Assembly (NCBI GenBank): GCA_019240475.1
Contig: JAFAYI010000029.1
Coordinates: forward strand, 62,001-126,000
Reading direction: 5' to 3'
Source: Acidobacteriaceae bacterium
GTDB lineage: Bacteria; Acidobacteriota; Terriglobia; Bryobacterales; Bryobacteraceae
DNA: 64,000 nucleotides
The notes under the pieces were generated by a model. It was not told the origin of the DNA and searched no databases. It worked only from the letters and a program-made list of their open reading frames with translations. A program made the position numbers and the translations under genes. Below are positions 46,235-57,231 of the stretch, piece after piece (position 1 is the first letter of the stretch; every line of letters starts with the position of its first letter).

Positions 46235-47809
46235 ATGGCACGACTCACAAGGAGAGCTTTCGTTGCTGGTGCGAGCAGCGTTCCTTTAACGCGGATGGTC
46301 GCCCAACCAGGGTCGTGCCACGCCTATAAGCTGCAACAGGATCTGCCCTCGAATCTTCTCCCGAAGCCTGATTTCACGTGCGCCCGACCTTTCAAGTTCG
46401 ACGATGAGACTGGCGCGGTGGAGCGGCCGCTTCTTTCCAAAGTTGGCGGGGACCCCGCCAAGCAAGCGCAACTTCAGGGGATTTATGCGCGACTGGCGCA
46501 AGTCTCGATGTGCGACGCTACGAGTCCTCTGGGCTATTTGCACCACGCGTGGTGGCATGGCTCTTACTGCGGGATGGGTTGGGCGGAGAACATTCATTTG
46601 ACCTGGAAGTTTCTGCCCTGGCATAGGCTGTTCCTCTACTTTCACGAGCGAATTATTCGAAAAACGATAGATCCGCCGAGGCTAGAAAATTTCCGGCTTC
46701 CTGTTTGGGACTGGGAGTTCGCCAACGCTAAGGGAATGGTGCCTTTGGCGTACAGACCAACGGTTTACCAAGGTGTTCAATGTAGCCCATTGTTACTGGG
46801 AGGAAGGTGGCGAGATACTTTGAAGGGAGCTGTGCCTCAGGCCAGCCTGCAACAGTGGTTGACTGGCGGCTGTTTCATCGGGCAAAAGGGTGGCGCTGCA
46901 GGAGCATCGGGAACTGTGCACAACGACGTGCATAAGTGCATAGGCGGCGCGTTGGCCGATTTCTCGACTGCCGCGGCGGACCCGCTATTTTTCGCGCACC
47001 ATGCGAATGTCGACCGGTATTGGCGCTACTGGACGAATTGCCATAAGACCAAGTGTCAGATGGATTGGCCGATGGATGAATGCCTGTACTTCTACGATGA
47101 GCATGCGGAGCTGCGCTCCGTCCAGATCGCGTATCTGTTAGATGAAAAAAGTATGGGGTATAAATACGATTGCACGGACAACAGGGCCTGCAACGGACCG
47201 TATCCAGCATTCCTATACGATGCCAAACTCTTGCAGGGCCAGGTCCTGAAGGCACGCGGTCCCTCCCTGAAATTTGGGACGGGTAAGCTTGAAGATCTCA
47301 GTGAGCAGATGATCAACGCAGCGACGAAGGCGATTCCAGGTCTATTACTGTCAAAGGCTAATTCCGCAGGCACGAATCTCGATGCATTGATCGAGGATAT
47401 AGCGCGGTTGAAAGACGATGTGAGGCAGCACTTAAATCACGCTGAACTACCATTCAGACTTGACGGAGAATTCGCGGGGGCTATGGACGATCACTGCTAC
47501 GCCCTGGCCCTAGCGCCCAAACGTCGGGGCAGCCGTCCGAGCTTTGTATTAGGATCGTTTGGGCTTTCTGCGAGACACATGCGCGAACAACGCACAACGA
47601 TTTCCGTTCCGCTCAGTCTCGAGAAACTACATCGTCTCACTAAATCGGCAAACGAGAACAACGGAGAGATCCGATTGGTTTATGGACGGGCCGATCATGC
47701 CGAACAGATGATTGTGGGTGAAGTTTACGATCTGGACATGGTGGGAACGCCTGAAATTATGTATCCCAAGTACCCGCAGGATTTTGAAAAGCTGTTCTCG
47801 GATAGTTAG
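46235..47809 (+). CDS. Tat-exported tyrosinase / polyphenol oxidase
   Basis: The 524-residue type-3 copper enzyme starts with a Tat-like signal R-R-A-F-V-A-G-A-S. CuA ligands fit H108, H121 and H130. C112 sits at the spacing of the Cys-His thioether found in plant and fungal enzymes. CuB has H229 and H233 (V-H-N-D-V-H) and the F-F-A-H-H-A-N-V-D-R block. The L-P-V-W-D-W region and a ~200-residue C-terminal part resemble plant-type polyphenol oxidases with a shielding domain. It oxidises phenols or catechols outside the cytoplasm; natural substrate unknown. Base composition is lower in GC than the kinase upstream. Confidence 0.92.
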   Translation: MARLTRRAFVAGASSVPLTRMVAQPGSCHAYKLQQDLPSNLLPKPDFTCARPFKFDDETGAVERPLLSKVGGDPAKQAQLQGIYARLAQVSMCDATSPLGYLHHAWWHGSYCGMGWAENIHLTWKFLPWHRLFLYFHERIIRKTIDPPRLENFRLPVWDWEFANAKGMVPLAYRPTVYQGVQCSPLLLGGRWRDTLKGAVPQASLQQWLTGGCFIGQKGGAAGASGTVHNDVHKCIGGALADFSTAAADPLFFAHHANVDRYWRYWTNCHKTKCQMDWPMDECLYFYDEHAELRSVQIAYLLDEKSMGYKYDCTDNRACNGPYPAFLYDAKLLQGQVLKARGPSLKFGTGKLEDLSEQMINAATKAIPGLLLSKANSAGTNLDALIEDIARLKDDVRQHLNHAELPFRLDGEFAGAMDDHCYALALAPKRRGSRPSFVLGSFGLSARHMREQRTTISVPLSLEKLHRLTKSANENNGEIRLVYGRADHAEQMIVGEVYDLDMVGTPEIMYPKYPQDFEKLFSDS

Positions 47810-47872
47810 CCGAGCGCGGCAGGCGGACGGGAAGTGGTGCGATTGTCGGCTCATTCCGGCTACTACTTATGA

Positions 47873-49537
47873 GTGAGCTGGATTCCTCGGATTTCTATCG
47901 GCATAGGATTGCTTTACGGGGCATCGGGAGCGCATGGCGCGAGCTTTCAGCCCGTCGCGGGGCGCCTGAAGCAGATTTCCGTTGGGTTCGATGGAGCCAC
48001 CTGGGGGCTGAACTCCAACGGGCAGATCTATCGATGGAACGCAGGCAACTTCGGCTGGGATTGGGTTCCAGGAACTCTGGCGCAGATTGCGGTGGGCTCG
48101 AGCGCGGCGGTGTGGGGCGTGAATGCGAACGGCGAAATCTATCGCTGGGACGCGGGGGCCAATGGCTGGGACCAGATACCAGGAACGTTGAGCCAGGTCG
48201 CCGTGGGCTGTGACGGCGACGCTTGGGGGCTGAACCCGAGCGGACAAATCTATCATTACGCGCAGCAGAGCCAGAGGTGGGTCAACATTGCGGGACAACT
48301 GGCGCAGATTTCGGCCGGCTTCGATGGCGCGGTGTGGGGCATCGATGGATCGCATGCGATTTGGCGGTTGAATCCGGTCGCGATGCGATTCGAGGCGATC
48401 GCGGGCACCCTCACCAGCATCGCGGTGGGAGCGGACGGCGATGTGTGGGGATTGAACGGTACGAGCGTGTACCATTTCAATCGGCTGCGGCAGGGTTGGG
48501 AAACTTTGCCGGGAGCGCTTGAGCAAATCTCGGTGGGCTCGGGAGCTAACGTCTGGGGCCTGGATGAGGAAGGGCAGGCGTATCAGTTTAGCCCGACTTG
48601 GTTCGATTGGGTGGCGGTTCCGGGCGCCTTCGCGCAGATTGCCGCGGGGCGCAATGGGGCAGTCTGGGGCATCGACGGGGCGGGAAATATTTCGCAATCT
48701 ATGCAAACGCCGGCGCCGGTGGGGACCTTTCATCAGTCGGCTGGCGCGCTGGCGCAGGTCGCGGCGGCTCCGGACGGCAACGTCTGGGGCTTGGATGGAG
48801 ATGGCGATATCTTCACGTTCGATGCGCTGAGGCAAGATTGGATTAGAGTAGAAGGCAACCTGGCGCAGATTGCGGTGGGACTGGGCGGGGATGCGTGGGG
48901 GCTGAACACGGCAGGGCAGATCTTTCACTTCAATGTTGCGGCGCAAACGTGGGATTGGATTCCGGGCGAACTGACGCGACTGTCGCTGGGCGCGAGCAGC
49001 GATGTATGGGGGCTTAACACAGCGAACCAGATCTATCGGTTCAATGCCGGCTCGGGAAGCTGGACCTGGATTCCAGGGACGCTCACGCAGATCTCTGTAG
49101 GCGCGGATGGCGATGTCTGGGGCGTGAATGGCGCAAACGTGCTTTATCGTTTCGATGAAGCTACGGGCACGTGGAACGCGATTCCCGAGAGTAGTTTTTC
49201 AGCGGTTGCAGTGGGCGCGGAAAGCAACGTGTGGGTGTTCAATTCGTTCGACAACATCTATTCGTTCAATCCCGCGACGCTTTCGTGGGATGCGATTGCG
49301 GGCCGCGAGATCCGTGTGTCGGCGATCGAGGCGGGATTCGACGGAGCGGCGTGGGCGATGGATGTGAACGGGTTTCCGTACCGGTTCGACTCACAGGTTC
49401 AAGATTTCGTCTACGAGTACACGTTTGTCGATGAGCGCGGGTTCAGTACGTCGGGGATCACTTCGTTGGCGGTAGGGTCGGATGCGGTGGTGTGGGGAGT
49501 GAACGCTTTCTCAGGAATCGTGTATCAGTATTGGTAG
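47873..49537 (+). CDS. Secreted tectonin-repeat (beta-propeller) protein
   Basis: The 554-residue protein starts with GTG and has a signal peptide ending G-A-H-G-A. About 14 consecutive repeats of ~37 residues follow, each with a core like L-x-Q-I-x-V-G-x-D-G-x-V-W-G-L-N then Q-I-Y-R-W/F. They lack other domains. Tectonin repeats form beta-propellers, often two per chain, that bind carbohydrates or lipopolysaccharide in eukaryotic lectins. Fourteen repeats would suit two seven-bladed or six-plus-partial propellers. An outer-surface adhesive or glycan-binding role is inferred. It follows the tyrosinase by 63 bp. Confidence 0.88.
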   Translation: MSWIPRISIGIGLLYGASGAHGASFQPVAGRLKQISVGFDGATWGLNSNGQIYRWNAGNFGWDWVPGTLAQIAVGSSAAVWGVNANGEIYRWDAGANGWDQIPGTLSQVAVGCDGDAWGLNPSGQIYHYAQQSQRWVNIAGQLAQISAGFDGAVWGIDGSHAIWRLNPVAMRFEAIAGTLTSIAVGADGDVWGLNGTSVYHFNRLRQGWETLPGALEQISVGSGANVWGLDEEGQAYQFSPTWFDWVAVPGAFAQIAAGRNGAVWGIDGAGNISQSMQTPAPVGTFHQSAGALAQVAAAPDGNVWGLDGDGDIFTFDALRQDWIRVEGNLAQIAVGLGGDAWGLNTAGQIFHFNVAAQTWDWIPGELTRLSLGASSDVWGLNTANQIYRFNAGSGSWTWIPGTLTQISVGADGDVWGVNGANVLYRFDEATGTWNAIPESSFSAVAVGAESNVWVFNSFDNIYSFNPATLSWDAIAGREIRVSAIEAGFDGAAWAMDVNGFPYRFDSQVQDFVYEYTFVDERGFSTSGITSLAVGSDAVVWGVNAFSGIVYQYW

Positions 49538-49554
49538 AAGGTGATTGGTAGAAC

Positions 49555-50004
49555 ATGCCTGAGACGTTATTGGTTCGCTGCGCGGCGTGCGGCGCCGAGA
49601 ATCGCGTGCCGCAGGAGAAACTCTCGCAAGGCCTGGCTCCTGTGTGCGGGCGGTGCAAGACTCCGCTTCGTGGCGGCGGGGCGGCTGCGCCGCTCACGGT
49701 GACGGATGCGACGTTCGCGGCGGAAGTAGAGAGGTCGCCGGCGCCGATTCTGGTCGATATGTGGGCGCCTTGGTGCGGGCCGTGCCGCATGCTGGCGCCA
49801 GTGATCGAGCAGCTAGCGGCCGAGATGGCGGGACGGGCGCGCGTAGCGAAGCTGAATGTAGACGAGAACCCGGTAACGGCGGAACGGTTTCAGGTCCGCG
49901 GCATTCCGGCGCTGCTGTTGTTTAAAGGCGGCCGCGAAGTCGATCGCATGGTGGGCGTGCAACCGAAGGCGGAGATCGCACGGCGCATCGAACGAGCCCT
50001 CTAA
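49555..50004 (+). CDS. trxC: Thioredoxin 2-like protein (TrxC)
   Basis: The 149-residue thioredoxin has an N-terminal zinc ribbon (C-A-A-C-G ... C-G-R-C, residues ~9-34), which defines the Trx2/TrxC branch. The thioredoxin fold follows with active site W-C-G-P-C, buried Asp in L-V-D-M-W-A-P and cis-Pro in G-I-P-A-L. It is a cytoplasmic dithiol reductant, zinc-bearing and often linked to oxidative stress. It starts 17 bp after the tectonin gene but is probably an independent housekeeping function. Confidence 0.95.
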   Translation: MPETLLVRCAACGAENRVPQEKLSQGLAPVCGRCKTPLRGGGAAAPLTVTDATFAAEVERSPAPILVDMWAPWCGPCRMLAPVIEQLAAEMAGRARVAKLNVDENPVTAERFQVRGIPALLLFKGGREVDRMVGVQPKAEIARRIERAL

Positions 50005-50196
50005 ATTGATCGCGCACAACGGGCACCCATCGCCCTGTGCGCTCGGGCGCGGGTAAGAGGCTTGGGAGGCGAACTGCTTGCTTCGAATTCCGAGCGCGTG
50101 ATATTCTCTCGGTAATTCACATTCAGAGGGCCGCGATTGCCTCGCGAAAGCTTCGCAGAGGTTGGTTGACGCGGGCGTTCGCACACGCGGCGGAGG

Positions 50197-53100
50197 ATGG
50201 CTCGGGATATGTCATCGAAGGTGCTGCGAGTAGCAGTGCAGGCGGTAGTGCTCTTCGGTTGTTCCGGAGTGGCGCTGGCGCAAGTAGATACCGGTTCGAT
50301 TTCAGGAATCGTCAGAGACACGAGCGGGGCGGTTGTGCCGGGGGCCCGGGTCACGCTGACCAACGCAGGCACCGGAGTGGCGGAGACCACCAACAGCGGC
50401 GCGGGCGGCGAGTACACGTTTTCGCCGGTGAAGATCGGCCGCTACGCGGCAACCGCGGAATTCAAAGGCTTTCAGCGCGTAGAGCACACCAACGTTACGG
50501 TGGACGTGCAGCAGCACGTGGTGGTGGACTTCGCGCTGCCTCCGGGGCAGACGACACAGACTGTGCTGGTGACGGGCGAGCCGCCGCCGCTGCAGACCGA
50601 GGACGCGTCGGTAGGGCAGGTGATCTCGCAGCACGCGATCAACGATCTGCCGTTGAACGGGCGCAACTTCATCTTCCTGGCGCAACTGGCGGCGGGCGTG
50701 ACGCAGGACCAGGAGGACACGCGCGGGCTGGGATCGAGCGGAAGCTTTTCGGCAAACGGGGAGCGGCCGGCGCAGAACAATTACTTACTCGATGGAATCG
50801 ATAACAATGCGAACCTGGTGGATTTTCTGAACGGGACTGCGTTCGCGGTGAAGCCGCCCGTGGATGCGATTCAAGAGTTCAAGATACAAACCAACGATTA
50901 CAGCGCCGAGTTCGGGCGGTCGGCGGGAGCGGTTCTAAACGCGACCATCAAGTCGGGAACGAACGAGATTCATGGCGACGCCTGGGAGTTTCTGCGCAAC
51001 GATGCGCTGGACGCCGCGAACTTCTTTGAGAACGCGGGCGGGATTCCGAAGGGGGAGTATCGGCAGAACCAGTTCGGGTTCACCATCGGGGGCCCGATCA
51101 AAAAAGACAAGACGTTCTTCTTCGGCGACTATGAAGGCACGCGAATCCGGCAAGCGCTGCCTTCCGAGAACACCGTGCCTACCGCGCTGGAACGGAGCAG
51201 CGGATATACAAACCTATCGGAGTTATTGACGCAAGGCGGGACGCGGACCGATGTGCTGGGGCGGACGTATGCGCTAGGGCAGGTGTTCGATCCCTCGACT
51301 ACGCGGCCGGTGACATGCGGCGTGGCGGACCCGGCGAGCGGGATCACGGTTCCGTGCGCGGGCATGCCAGCGGGCAGCCAAGTGGGCTTTGCGCGCGACC
51401 CGTTCCCAGGAAACATTCTGCCGGCGAGCCGCCTGGACTCGAATGCGATCAAGCTGCTGAACCTGTATCCGACTCCGAATGGGCCGGGGTTGTTCAACAA
51501 CTATTCGGCGGATCCTATTTTGAAGAACGATGCGAACCAGTTCGATATTCGGATCGATCATAACTTCAACGAACGCGATTCTATCTTCGGACGCGTAACT
51601 TATGTGGACAATCCGCAGCTGATACCGGGGCCATTTCCCGGCATCGCCGACGGAGGTTCGTTCGCAGACGGCGATCAGACGGCGAAATCGAGTAATTCCG
51701 TGATAAGCGAGACGCACTCGTTCTCGCCGAGCCTGGTGAACGAGGCGCGAGCCGGCTTCAATCGCATCGTCACAACGCGCTTGCAGCCGAATGGGACGAC
51801 GCCGAACATTCCGGCGCAGTTCGGAATCCAAGGCGTTCCACAGGTAACGGATAACGGCGGGCTGGGGTCGCTCTTCATAACTGGACTTACTACATTGGGC
51901 AGCAATCAGTTTCTGCCCTCGGTCGAGTACAGCAACACGTTGCAGCTTACGGATAACTTGACCAAACAACTAGGGCGGCAGACGCTGAAGTTCGGGTTCG
52001 AGTTTCAGAGGCTGCGGTTTTCCATCTTGCAGCCGCCATCGGGGCGTGGAACCTGGAGCTTCAGCGGAGTGTATACCGAGATTCCGGAGACGACGGGAGG
52101 CAACACGGGGCTGGCGCAGATGCTGCTGACGCCGATTCCGGCTACTGTCGCGGGCGCTTCCGATTATGTCGGCGGGGCAGACCAGGTGCAAGCTTCAAAC
52201 ATCGCGAACACCGATATGTATCACGACTATTATGCCGGGTATGTTCAAGACGATTTCAAAGTGACTCCGCGACTGACCTTGAATCTGGGGCTGCGCTGGG
52301 AGTATTTCGGCCAAATTATCGAACGGCATGGCGCGCAGTCGAATTTCCTTCCGAACTACTCCGGGCCGTCGGAGTTTCTGCTTTCTAAGAATCGGTGTAA
52401 TACGCCATTTTCGCCGGACTTTTTGGCAGCGGCGCAGGCGGACGATTTGAATATTGTGTGTTCGAGCGCGCCCGGACTGGGACATTCACAACTTACGAAC
52501 TTTTCGCCGCGCGTGGGCTTTGCTTATCGAGTGACGGATAAGTTGGTCGCGCGTGGAGGTTACGGCCTATTTTATGGCGGTTTCGAAAATTCGGTTGTAG
52601 AGACCTATGTGGACTTTCCGTTCCAGTTCAACCTCGTCTATCCAAACCTGGTGCCGAATGCCCCGATTACATTTGCGAACGGATCTATTGGAACGCTGGA
52701 AACGGGTCTGACGGGCATTTCGCTGACGCCCGCCGCGGTCGAGCCAGGAGGCGTTTCGTTCCTCGGCGAGGACTATCACATGAAGACGCCGTATACGCAA
52801 GGCTACAACTTGACTTTGCAGTATCAACTGGCGGCGAACGATACGTTGTCGGCCGGGTATGTGGGCAATACCGTGCGGCATTTGGGCGTTTATATCAATC
52901 CGAATACGCCGGGGCTGATCTTGCCGCCGGGATTGGATTCTTTCGATTATGCGCGATTCCCGGATTTTCAGACCGATTCGACTTATACGAGTTTCGCCGC
53001 GGACAGTTTTTATAACTCGCTGCAAGTGAATTATGAGCATCGATTCAGCGCCGGGTTGAGCGTGCTGGCGAATTTTACATGGTCGAAGTGCAGGACGGAC

Positions 53101-53808
53101 GCGGTGGACGTGCTTAACGCGACGGCATTGACCGGATATCGCGCGCCGCTGCTGCCCGGATTTGGAATCCAGGGCGATTACGGGCTGTGCGATTTCGATA
53201 TTCCGAAGGTGTTTCACTTGAGCGGAGATTATGAAATCCCGGTGGGGCATGGGCGCGAGTTTCTTTCGAACAGCCCTGGCGTGCTGGACGCCATCGTGGG
53301 CGGCTGGAGCACGAATTGGATTCTGACGCTTGAAGACGGGCAGCCGGGAACCGTGCCATGCGTTGTGACAACCACGTCGGGGCTCGGCTGCAATGCGTTC
53401 CTGGTTCCGGGGCAGAGCGTGACGGGCGGGCCGCACAATGTGGACCAGTGGTTGAACCCGAACGCGTTTACAAGTCCGCCGGTTGCGACTACGATTGGGC
53501 AAACCGACTATAGCCCGCTGGGCGGCGCGCCCACGCAATTTTATGGGCCAGGTTTCCATCGGCTGGATTTTTCACTGTTCAAGAATTTCAAAGCGACGGA
53601 GCGGACGCACTTCGAGCTGCGCGCGGAGTTTTTCAATTTGACGAACACGCCCAACTTCTCGCCGCCGGGATTTAACGGGAACGGCGTGGTGGCTTCCCCG
53701 GGGTCGCTCGATTACACGTCGCCCACGACGTTCGGCAAGATCAATTCGACGCGAGACGGACAGAACGATCAGCGCGAGATCCAGTTTGCGCTGAAATACT
53801 ATTGGTAA
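50197..53808 (+). CDS. TonB-dependent receptor with carboxypeptidase regulatory-like domain (Oar-like)
   Basis: This outer-membrane receptor has about 1203 residues. A signal peptide ([12 protein letters not shown]) is followed by a CarboxypepD_reg domain (~30-115) beginning [15 protein letters not shown]. Next come a plug domain ([11 protein letters not shown], and [17 protein letters not shown]) and a long beta-barrel ending in the aromatic L-K-Y-Y-W. Such receptors dominate Acidobacteriota genomes and import large ligands, presumably glycans or other polymers. ATG at 50197 follows GGAGG with no spacer; ATG at 50209 is a plausible alternative. Confidence 0.95.
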   Translation: MARDMSSKVLRVAVQAVVLFGCSGVALAQVDTGSISGIVRDTSGAVVPGARVTLTNAGTGVAETTNSGAGGEYTFSPVKIGRYAATAEFKGFQRVEHTNVTVDVQQHVVVDFALPPGQTTQTVLVTGEPPPLQTEDASVGQVISQHAINDLPLNGRNFIFLAQLAAGVTQDQEDTRGLGSSGSFSANGERPAQNNYLLDGIDNNANLVDFLNGTAFAVKPPVDAIQEFKIQTNDYSAEFGRSAGAVLNATIKSGTNEIHGDAWEFLRNDALDAANFFENAGGIPKGEYRQNQFGFTIGGPIKKDKTFFFGDYEGTRIRQALPSENTVPTALERSSGYTNLSELLTQGGTRTDVLGRTYALGQVFDPSTTRPVTCGVADPASGITVPCAGMPAGSQVGFARDPFPGNILPASRLDSNAIKLLNLYPTPNGPGLFNNYSADPILKNDANQFDIRIDHNFNERDSIFGRVTYVDNPQLIPGPFPGIADGGSFADGDQTAKSSNSVISETHSFSPSLVNEARAGFNRIVTTRLQPNGTTPNIPAQFGIQGVPQVTDNGGLGSLFITGLTTLGSNQFLPSVEYSNTLQLTDNLTKQLGRQTLKFGFEFQRLRFSILQPPSGRGTWSFSGVYTEIPETTGGNTGLAQMLLTPIPATVAGASDYVGGADQVQASNIANTDMYHDYYAGYVQDDFKVTPRLTLNLGLRWEYFGQIIERHGAQSNFLPNYSGPSEFLLSKNRCNTPFSPDFLAAAQADDLNIVCSSAPGLGHSQLTNFSPRVGFAYRVTDKLVARGGYGLFYGGFENSVVETYVDFPFQFNLVYPNLVPNAPITFANGSIGTLETGLTGISLTPAAVEPGGVSFLGEDYHMKTPYTQGYNLTLQYQLAANDTLSAGYVGNTVRHLGVYINPNTPGLILPPGLDSFDYARFPDFQTDSTYTSFAADSFYNSLQVNYEHRFSAGLSVLANFTWSKCRTDAVDVLNATALTGYRAPLLPGFGIQGDYGLCDFDIPKVFHLSGDYEIPVGHGREFLSNSPGVLDAIVGGWSTNWILTLEDGQPGTVPCVVTTTSGLGCNAFLVPGQSVTGGPHNVDQWLNPNAFTSPPVATTIGQTDYSPLGGAPTQFYGPGFHRLDFSLFKNFKATERTHFELRAEFFNLTNTPNFSPPGFNGNGVVASPGSLDYTSPTTFGKINSTRDGQNDQREIQFALKYYW

Positions 53809-53816
53809 GCACCCGA

Positions 53817-55064
53817 ATGAGCATTGCATATAGAGAGCCGCCTGTCGAAAAACCGGGGCCGGCGGAGGTAGACATTGTCGCGCCAGTAGGGCCGCAGACG
53901 GCAGCGCGCAACCTCGCGGTGGACGCCTATCGCGGGCTCGTGATGGTATTGATGATGGCCGAAGTGCTGCGGCTAGCCGACGTGGCGCGGGCCTATCCGG
54001 GTAACTGGTTCTGGGGCTTTCTAGGTTACAACCAGACGCATGTCGAGTGGGCGGGATGCTCGCTGCACGACATGATTCAGCCATCGTTCTCGTTTCTGGT
54101 GGGAGTGGCGCTGCCGTATTCGATCGCGAGCAGGATGCGCAAAGGCGCGACATTCGGGCCACTATTCGCGCATGCGCTGTGGCGAGCGTTTTTGCTTGCG
54201 GCATTAGGAATTTTTCTACGATCCATCGATCACAAGCAGACCTATTTCACGTTCGAAGACACGCTGACGCAGATCGGGCTTGGATATCCGTTTCTGTTTC
54301 TGCTCGGTTTCCGGCCTCCGAAGTGGCAATGGACAGCGTTCGGCTTGATCCTGTTCGGCTATTGGCTGGCGTGGGCGTTGTACCCGTTGCCGGGGCCGCA
54401 TTTCGATTATGCGGCGGTGGGCGTGCCCGCGAATTGGACGCACAATTTCTCGGGGTTCGCCGCGCACTGGAATAAGAACAGCAATTTGGGGAATGCTTTC
54501 GACCAGTGGTTCCTAAACTTGTTTCCGCGCGAGCACCCGTTTGTGGCGAACGAAGGCGGGTACTTGACGCTGAGTTTCATTCCAACGCTCGCGACGATGA
54601 TTCTCGGGTTGGTTGCGGGCAGGTGGTATAGGACCTATGCGCCGGCGATTCCGCTGAAGCGATTCGCGACGGCGGGTTTGATTGGAATTGCGGCCGGATT
54701 GCTGCTGCACTTCACCGGCATCTGCCCGGTCGTCAAACGAATCTGGACACCGAGCTGGACCTTGTTCAGCGGAGGAATCTGTTTTCTGTTCCTGGCGGCG
54801 TTCAGTTGGGTAATTGACCAGAAGGGATTTCGCAAGTGGGCGTACCCGCTGGTGGTCGTGGGGATGAATTCCATTGCGGCGTACCTGATCGCACATCTGT
54901 TTGAGGATTTCATCACGAGCAGTTTTCGAATTCATTTCAGCGACAGGCCGTTTGCTGTGCTGGGGGCGGGGTTGTCGCCTCTGCTCCTGGGGGCCGCTGT
55001 ATTGTTCACGTATTGGTTGATGTTGTGGTGGATGTATCGGCGGAAGTTATTCTTGAAAATATAG
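53817..55064 (+). CDS. DUF5009/HGSNAT-like multi-pass membrane protein (putative acyltransferase)
   Basis: The 415-residue protein has about ten hydrophobic helices. A conserved start block [14 protein letters not shown] and [18 protein letters not shown] resemble heparan-alpha-glucosaminide N-acetyltransferase relatives, which transfer acetyl groups across a membrane. A periplasmic loop contains W-N-K-N-S-N-L-G. I chose the ATG at 53817 over a TTG inside the receptor's last codons. It follows the TonB receptor closely and overlaps the convergent gene by 59 bp at its 3' end. Activity is inferred from family only. Confidence 0.85.
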   Translation: MSIAYREPPVEKPGPAEVDIVAPVGPQTAARNLAVDAYRGLVMVLMMAEVLRLADVARAYPGNWFWGFLGYNQTHVEWAGCSLHDMIQPSFSFLVGVALPYSIASRMRKGATFGPLFAHALWRAFLLAALGIFLRSIDHKQTYFTFEDTLTQIGLGYPFLFLLGFRPPKWQWTAFGLILFGYWLAWALYPLPGPHFDYAAVGVPANWTHNFSGFAAHWNKNSNLGNAFDQWFLNLFPREHPFVANEGGYLTLSFIPTLATMILGLVAGRWYRTYAPAIPLKRFATAGLIGIAAGLLLHFTGICPVVKRIWTPSWTLFSGGICFLFLAAFSWVIDQKGFRKWAYPLVVVGMNSIAAYLIAHLFEDFITSSFRIHFSDRPFAVLGAGLSPLLLGAAVLFTYWLMLWWMYRRKLFLKI

Positions 55065-55602
55065 CGCTAAGCACTTGGTTCGATTGCGCTTCCTCGGCGT
55101 AAATATTCGGCCCTAGCAGCGAGCCGAGCACGATCAAGCCGCCACGCTTTACGGCGATCGGCATGCCTTGGTAGCTGGCGATCGGGGTGGCATCGGCCCT
55201 AAGAGGAAGCATCTCGGAAAAGCTGCGCGTGAGCGCAGGGTGCGGCCAGTCGTATTCGATGTAGAGGTGTTTGGGCGAAGGCGTGAACGGTTCACCGACG
55301 ACAATGCCGAAAATGTCGCGCAGAGCATGGCGCTGATTGCCGGTGGTGTGAGGCGAGAGCTCCCACAAGACCGATCGGCCGCGACGGAGTTGTTCACGGA
55401 GAGCGATCGCTTGAGTCTTTCCGATGTTCGCGACGCCGCAGAGAACGGTGAGGTTCGAGGGCAGCCGGAGCGAGCGGAAAGCTGTAGCGGATTCCTGCGA
55501 AAGGCAGTTGGGTTCGGAAAGGATACGCAGGCTGGCGCATGGGTCGAGGTGTAACGCGAGCGGCGCCGAGAGGGCCTGCTGGAGAACTTCGCGCCGAGTC
55601 AT
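55006..55602 (-). CDS. Tat-like exported protein, unknown
   Basis: The 198-residue protein begins [17 protein letters not shown], a twin-Arg-like signal. The mature part shows an alternating strand/helix pattern ([24 protein letters not shown]) that could be a Rossmann-like or amidotransferase-like fold, but no catalytic set is recognisable. Its ATG starts one base after the upstream epimerase stop. The last 59 bp overlap the convergent membrane gene. Function unknown. Confidence 0.65.
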   Translation of the reverse strand: MTRREVLQQALSAPLALHLDPCASLRILSEPNCLSQESATAFRSLRLPSNLTVLCGVANIGKTQAIALREQLRRGRSVLWELSPHTTGNQRHALRDIFGIVVGEPFTPSPKHLYIEYDWPHPALTRSFSEMLPLRADATPIASYQGMPIAVKRGGLIVLGSLLGPNIYAEEAQSNQVLSAIFSRITSADTSTTTSTNT

Positions 55603-55603
55603 T

Positions 55604-56443
55604 TTATAGATCGCCAGAGATGACACGGTCCATGGCGGCGGATGTGTCGAAGATCTGCTGGTCCGGGGCGTAGCGGTATTTTGCTTCCATTTCGGCGATC
55701 AGCCAGCCGTCGTAGCCAACCTTGGTAAAAGCATCGCGGATGGCGCGCCAGTTGTTATCGCCGAGGAAAATGTTGGTGTACACGCTCTCATTGCCGCAGC
55801 GGCCGCGATGTTTGAGGACATCTTTCAGATGGACGCGAGTGATGCGGGGACCGAGGATCTCGATCCATTGCTCGGCGAAACCGGTGTCGTGGATATTGCC
55901 GACATCGAGGTGAATGCCGACCCAGGGATTGTTCACGTCATTTAAGAACGTGTTGAACTCGCGGGGGCTCAGGAGGAATTTCTGTTCGGAGCAGCAATTT
56001 TCGACCCCAATGTGGACCTTGGCGGCCGCGGCGGTCTCGCCGAGTTTACGGAGCGAATCGAGGCAGCGATTATAGACCTCGTTGTAAGGAGTGTCGGAGC
56101 TCACGATGCCGGCGACGATCAAGATAGCGTCGCAGTTGAAGATCCGGGCGGCTTCGATTTGGCGGCGGATGTGGCGGAAGGCGGCCTCGCGCTTGGAAGG
56201 GTCGCGGGAGGAGACGTTTTCGTCCCAATCGAGCGAGTTGGAGATGTGCGAGACTTCGAGACCGGCGTCCCGAATTTTGGCGCGCAGGTCACGCATTTGA
56301 GCGTCGGTGGTGGTCATCTGGAACCAAGGACGGTCGCCGAGCCAGAGCTCGACGCCATGGTAGCCGGCGCGCTTCAAGAGCTGGAGGCCCTGGTCGAAGG
56401 TCATGCGCTCGGGAAAGAGATTGTCGCCGATGGCTTTTTTCAT
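55604..56443 (-). CDS. Sugar phosphate isomerase/epimerase-like TIM-barrel protein
   Basis: The 279-residue protein belongs to the xylose isomerase-like/AP endonuclease 2 superfamily. Barrel and metal-site features: G-Y-H-G-V-E-L-W near the start, V-S-H-I-S-N, I-G-V-E-N-C-C, I-H-L-D-V-G-N with Glu/Asp/His metal ligands, R-V-H-L-K-D and a C-terminal E-M-E. Substrate is unknown (keto-sugar or sugar phosphate). It overlaps the FHA gene by ATGA and is followed directly by the exported protein. Its place in a cell-wall signalling operon suggests envelope sugar metabolism, but that is only context. Confidence 0.85.
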   Translation of the reverse strand: MKKAIGDNLFPERMTFDQGLQLLKRAGYHGVELWLGDRPWFQMTTTDAQMRDLRAKIRDAGLEVSHISNSLDWDENVSSRDPSKREAAFRHIRRQIEAARIFNCDAILIVAGIVSSDTPYNEVYNRCLDSLRKLGETAAAAKVHIGVENCCSEQKFLLSPREFNTFLNDVNNPWVGIHLDVGNIHDTGFAEQWIEILGPRITRVHLKDVLKHRGRCGNESVYTNIFLGDNNWRAIRDAFTKVGYDGWLIAEMEAKYRYAPDQQIFDTSAAMDRVISGDL

Positions 56444-57231
56444 AGGGAGCCTTTTTCCATTTCAAAGCGCAGGCGCGCGCTGCCGAGGTGGATCTCGTCG
56501 CCCGAGCGGAGGAGAAAGCCATGAGCGGGACCTTTGGGCACCTGGAAGCGGCGGCCTTCGCGAAAGACGCTGGCGCCGCGCTGGCTCATGGAATCGTATA
56601 AGCGGAATTTGCCAGTTTCCGGATGGTAGCGAATGAAGGCGTGTTCGCGCGAGACGGTGGTTTCGGTGTCGGCGAAAGCGATATCGTTGCGGCGGCGGAG
56701 GCCGTCCTTGTCGCTCGCGACTTCTTTCAAGCGGCCGATGTTGACGCGGTCGGCGTCGATGACGAATTCGGAGGGATCGGCCTGGCCGCCGATCACTGTG
56801 AGCTTGGCGGCGGGGCGGATGTTGGGCGCGGCGGAAACGGACGGCGCTGCTTTCGCGTTCGAATAGTCGATGTAAAATTCAGCGGCGGCGCCTTCGAAGA
56901 CGGAAACGTTGGTTACGAAAGCGGCGGGAAGAGCACAGCCGGCTTCGAGGAGCAGAGCGGCGACGGATTCTCGCAGGTCGTCGTCTTCCGCGAAGGCTTG
57001 TTCGAAGAGCGCCTGCTGGGCGGCGTCTTCGGCGGTGATGCGAACCGAGACGGTGTTATATGGGAAAACGCTCTTGCCTTCGCCGCGCGGCTGGATGTGG
57101 TCACGAACGTCGTTGAGAATGTCGCGGCGGATTTCGAGCAGCTTTCCGCCGCGGGGCGCGCCCGCAATGCGCGAGGACCAAGAGCGGACCTTGGCAGCGA
57201 TCCAGGAATCGAGTTGGTCGAGAGATTTCAT
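56440..57231 (-). CDS. DUF3662-like plus FHA domain protein (FhaA-like)
   Basis: The 263-residue protein has an N-terminal region of ~120 residues (I-R-R-D-I-L-N-D-V-R-D-H-I; V-F-P-Y-N-T-V-S-V-R-I) resembling DUF3662 of actinobacterial FhaA. A C-terminal FHA domain (~165-260) has I-G-R near strand 3-4, S-R-E-H-A-F-I and R-G-A-S. FHA domains bind phospho-Thr, so it should read the output of the adjacent Ser/Thr kinase. It overlaps the SEDS-PBP gene by ATGA upstream and the epimerase by ATGA downstream. In mycobacteria FhaA ties PknB signalling to cell-wall synthesis. Confidence 0.9.
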   Translation of the reverse strand: MKSLDQLDSWIAAKVRSWSSRIAGAPRGGKLLEIRRDILNDVRDHIQPRGEGKSVFPYNTVSVRITAEDAAQQALFEQAFAEDDDLRESVAALLLEAGCALPAAFVTNVSVFEGAAAEFYIDYSNAKAAPSVSAAPNIRPAAKLTVIGGQADPSEFVIDADRVNIGRLKEVASDKDGLRRRNDIAFADTETTVSREHAFIRYHPETGKFRLYDSMSQRGASVFREGRRFQVPKGPAHGFLLRSGDEIHLGSARLRFEMEKGSL

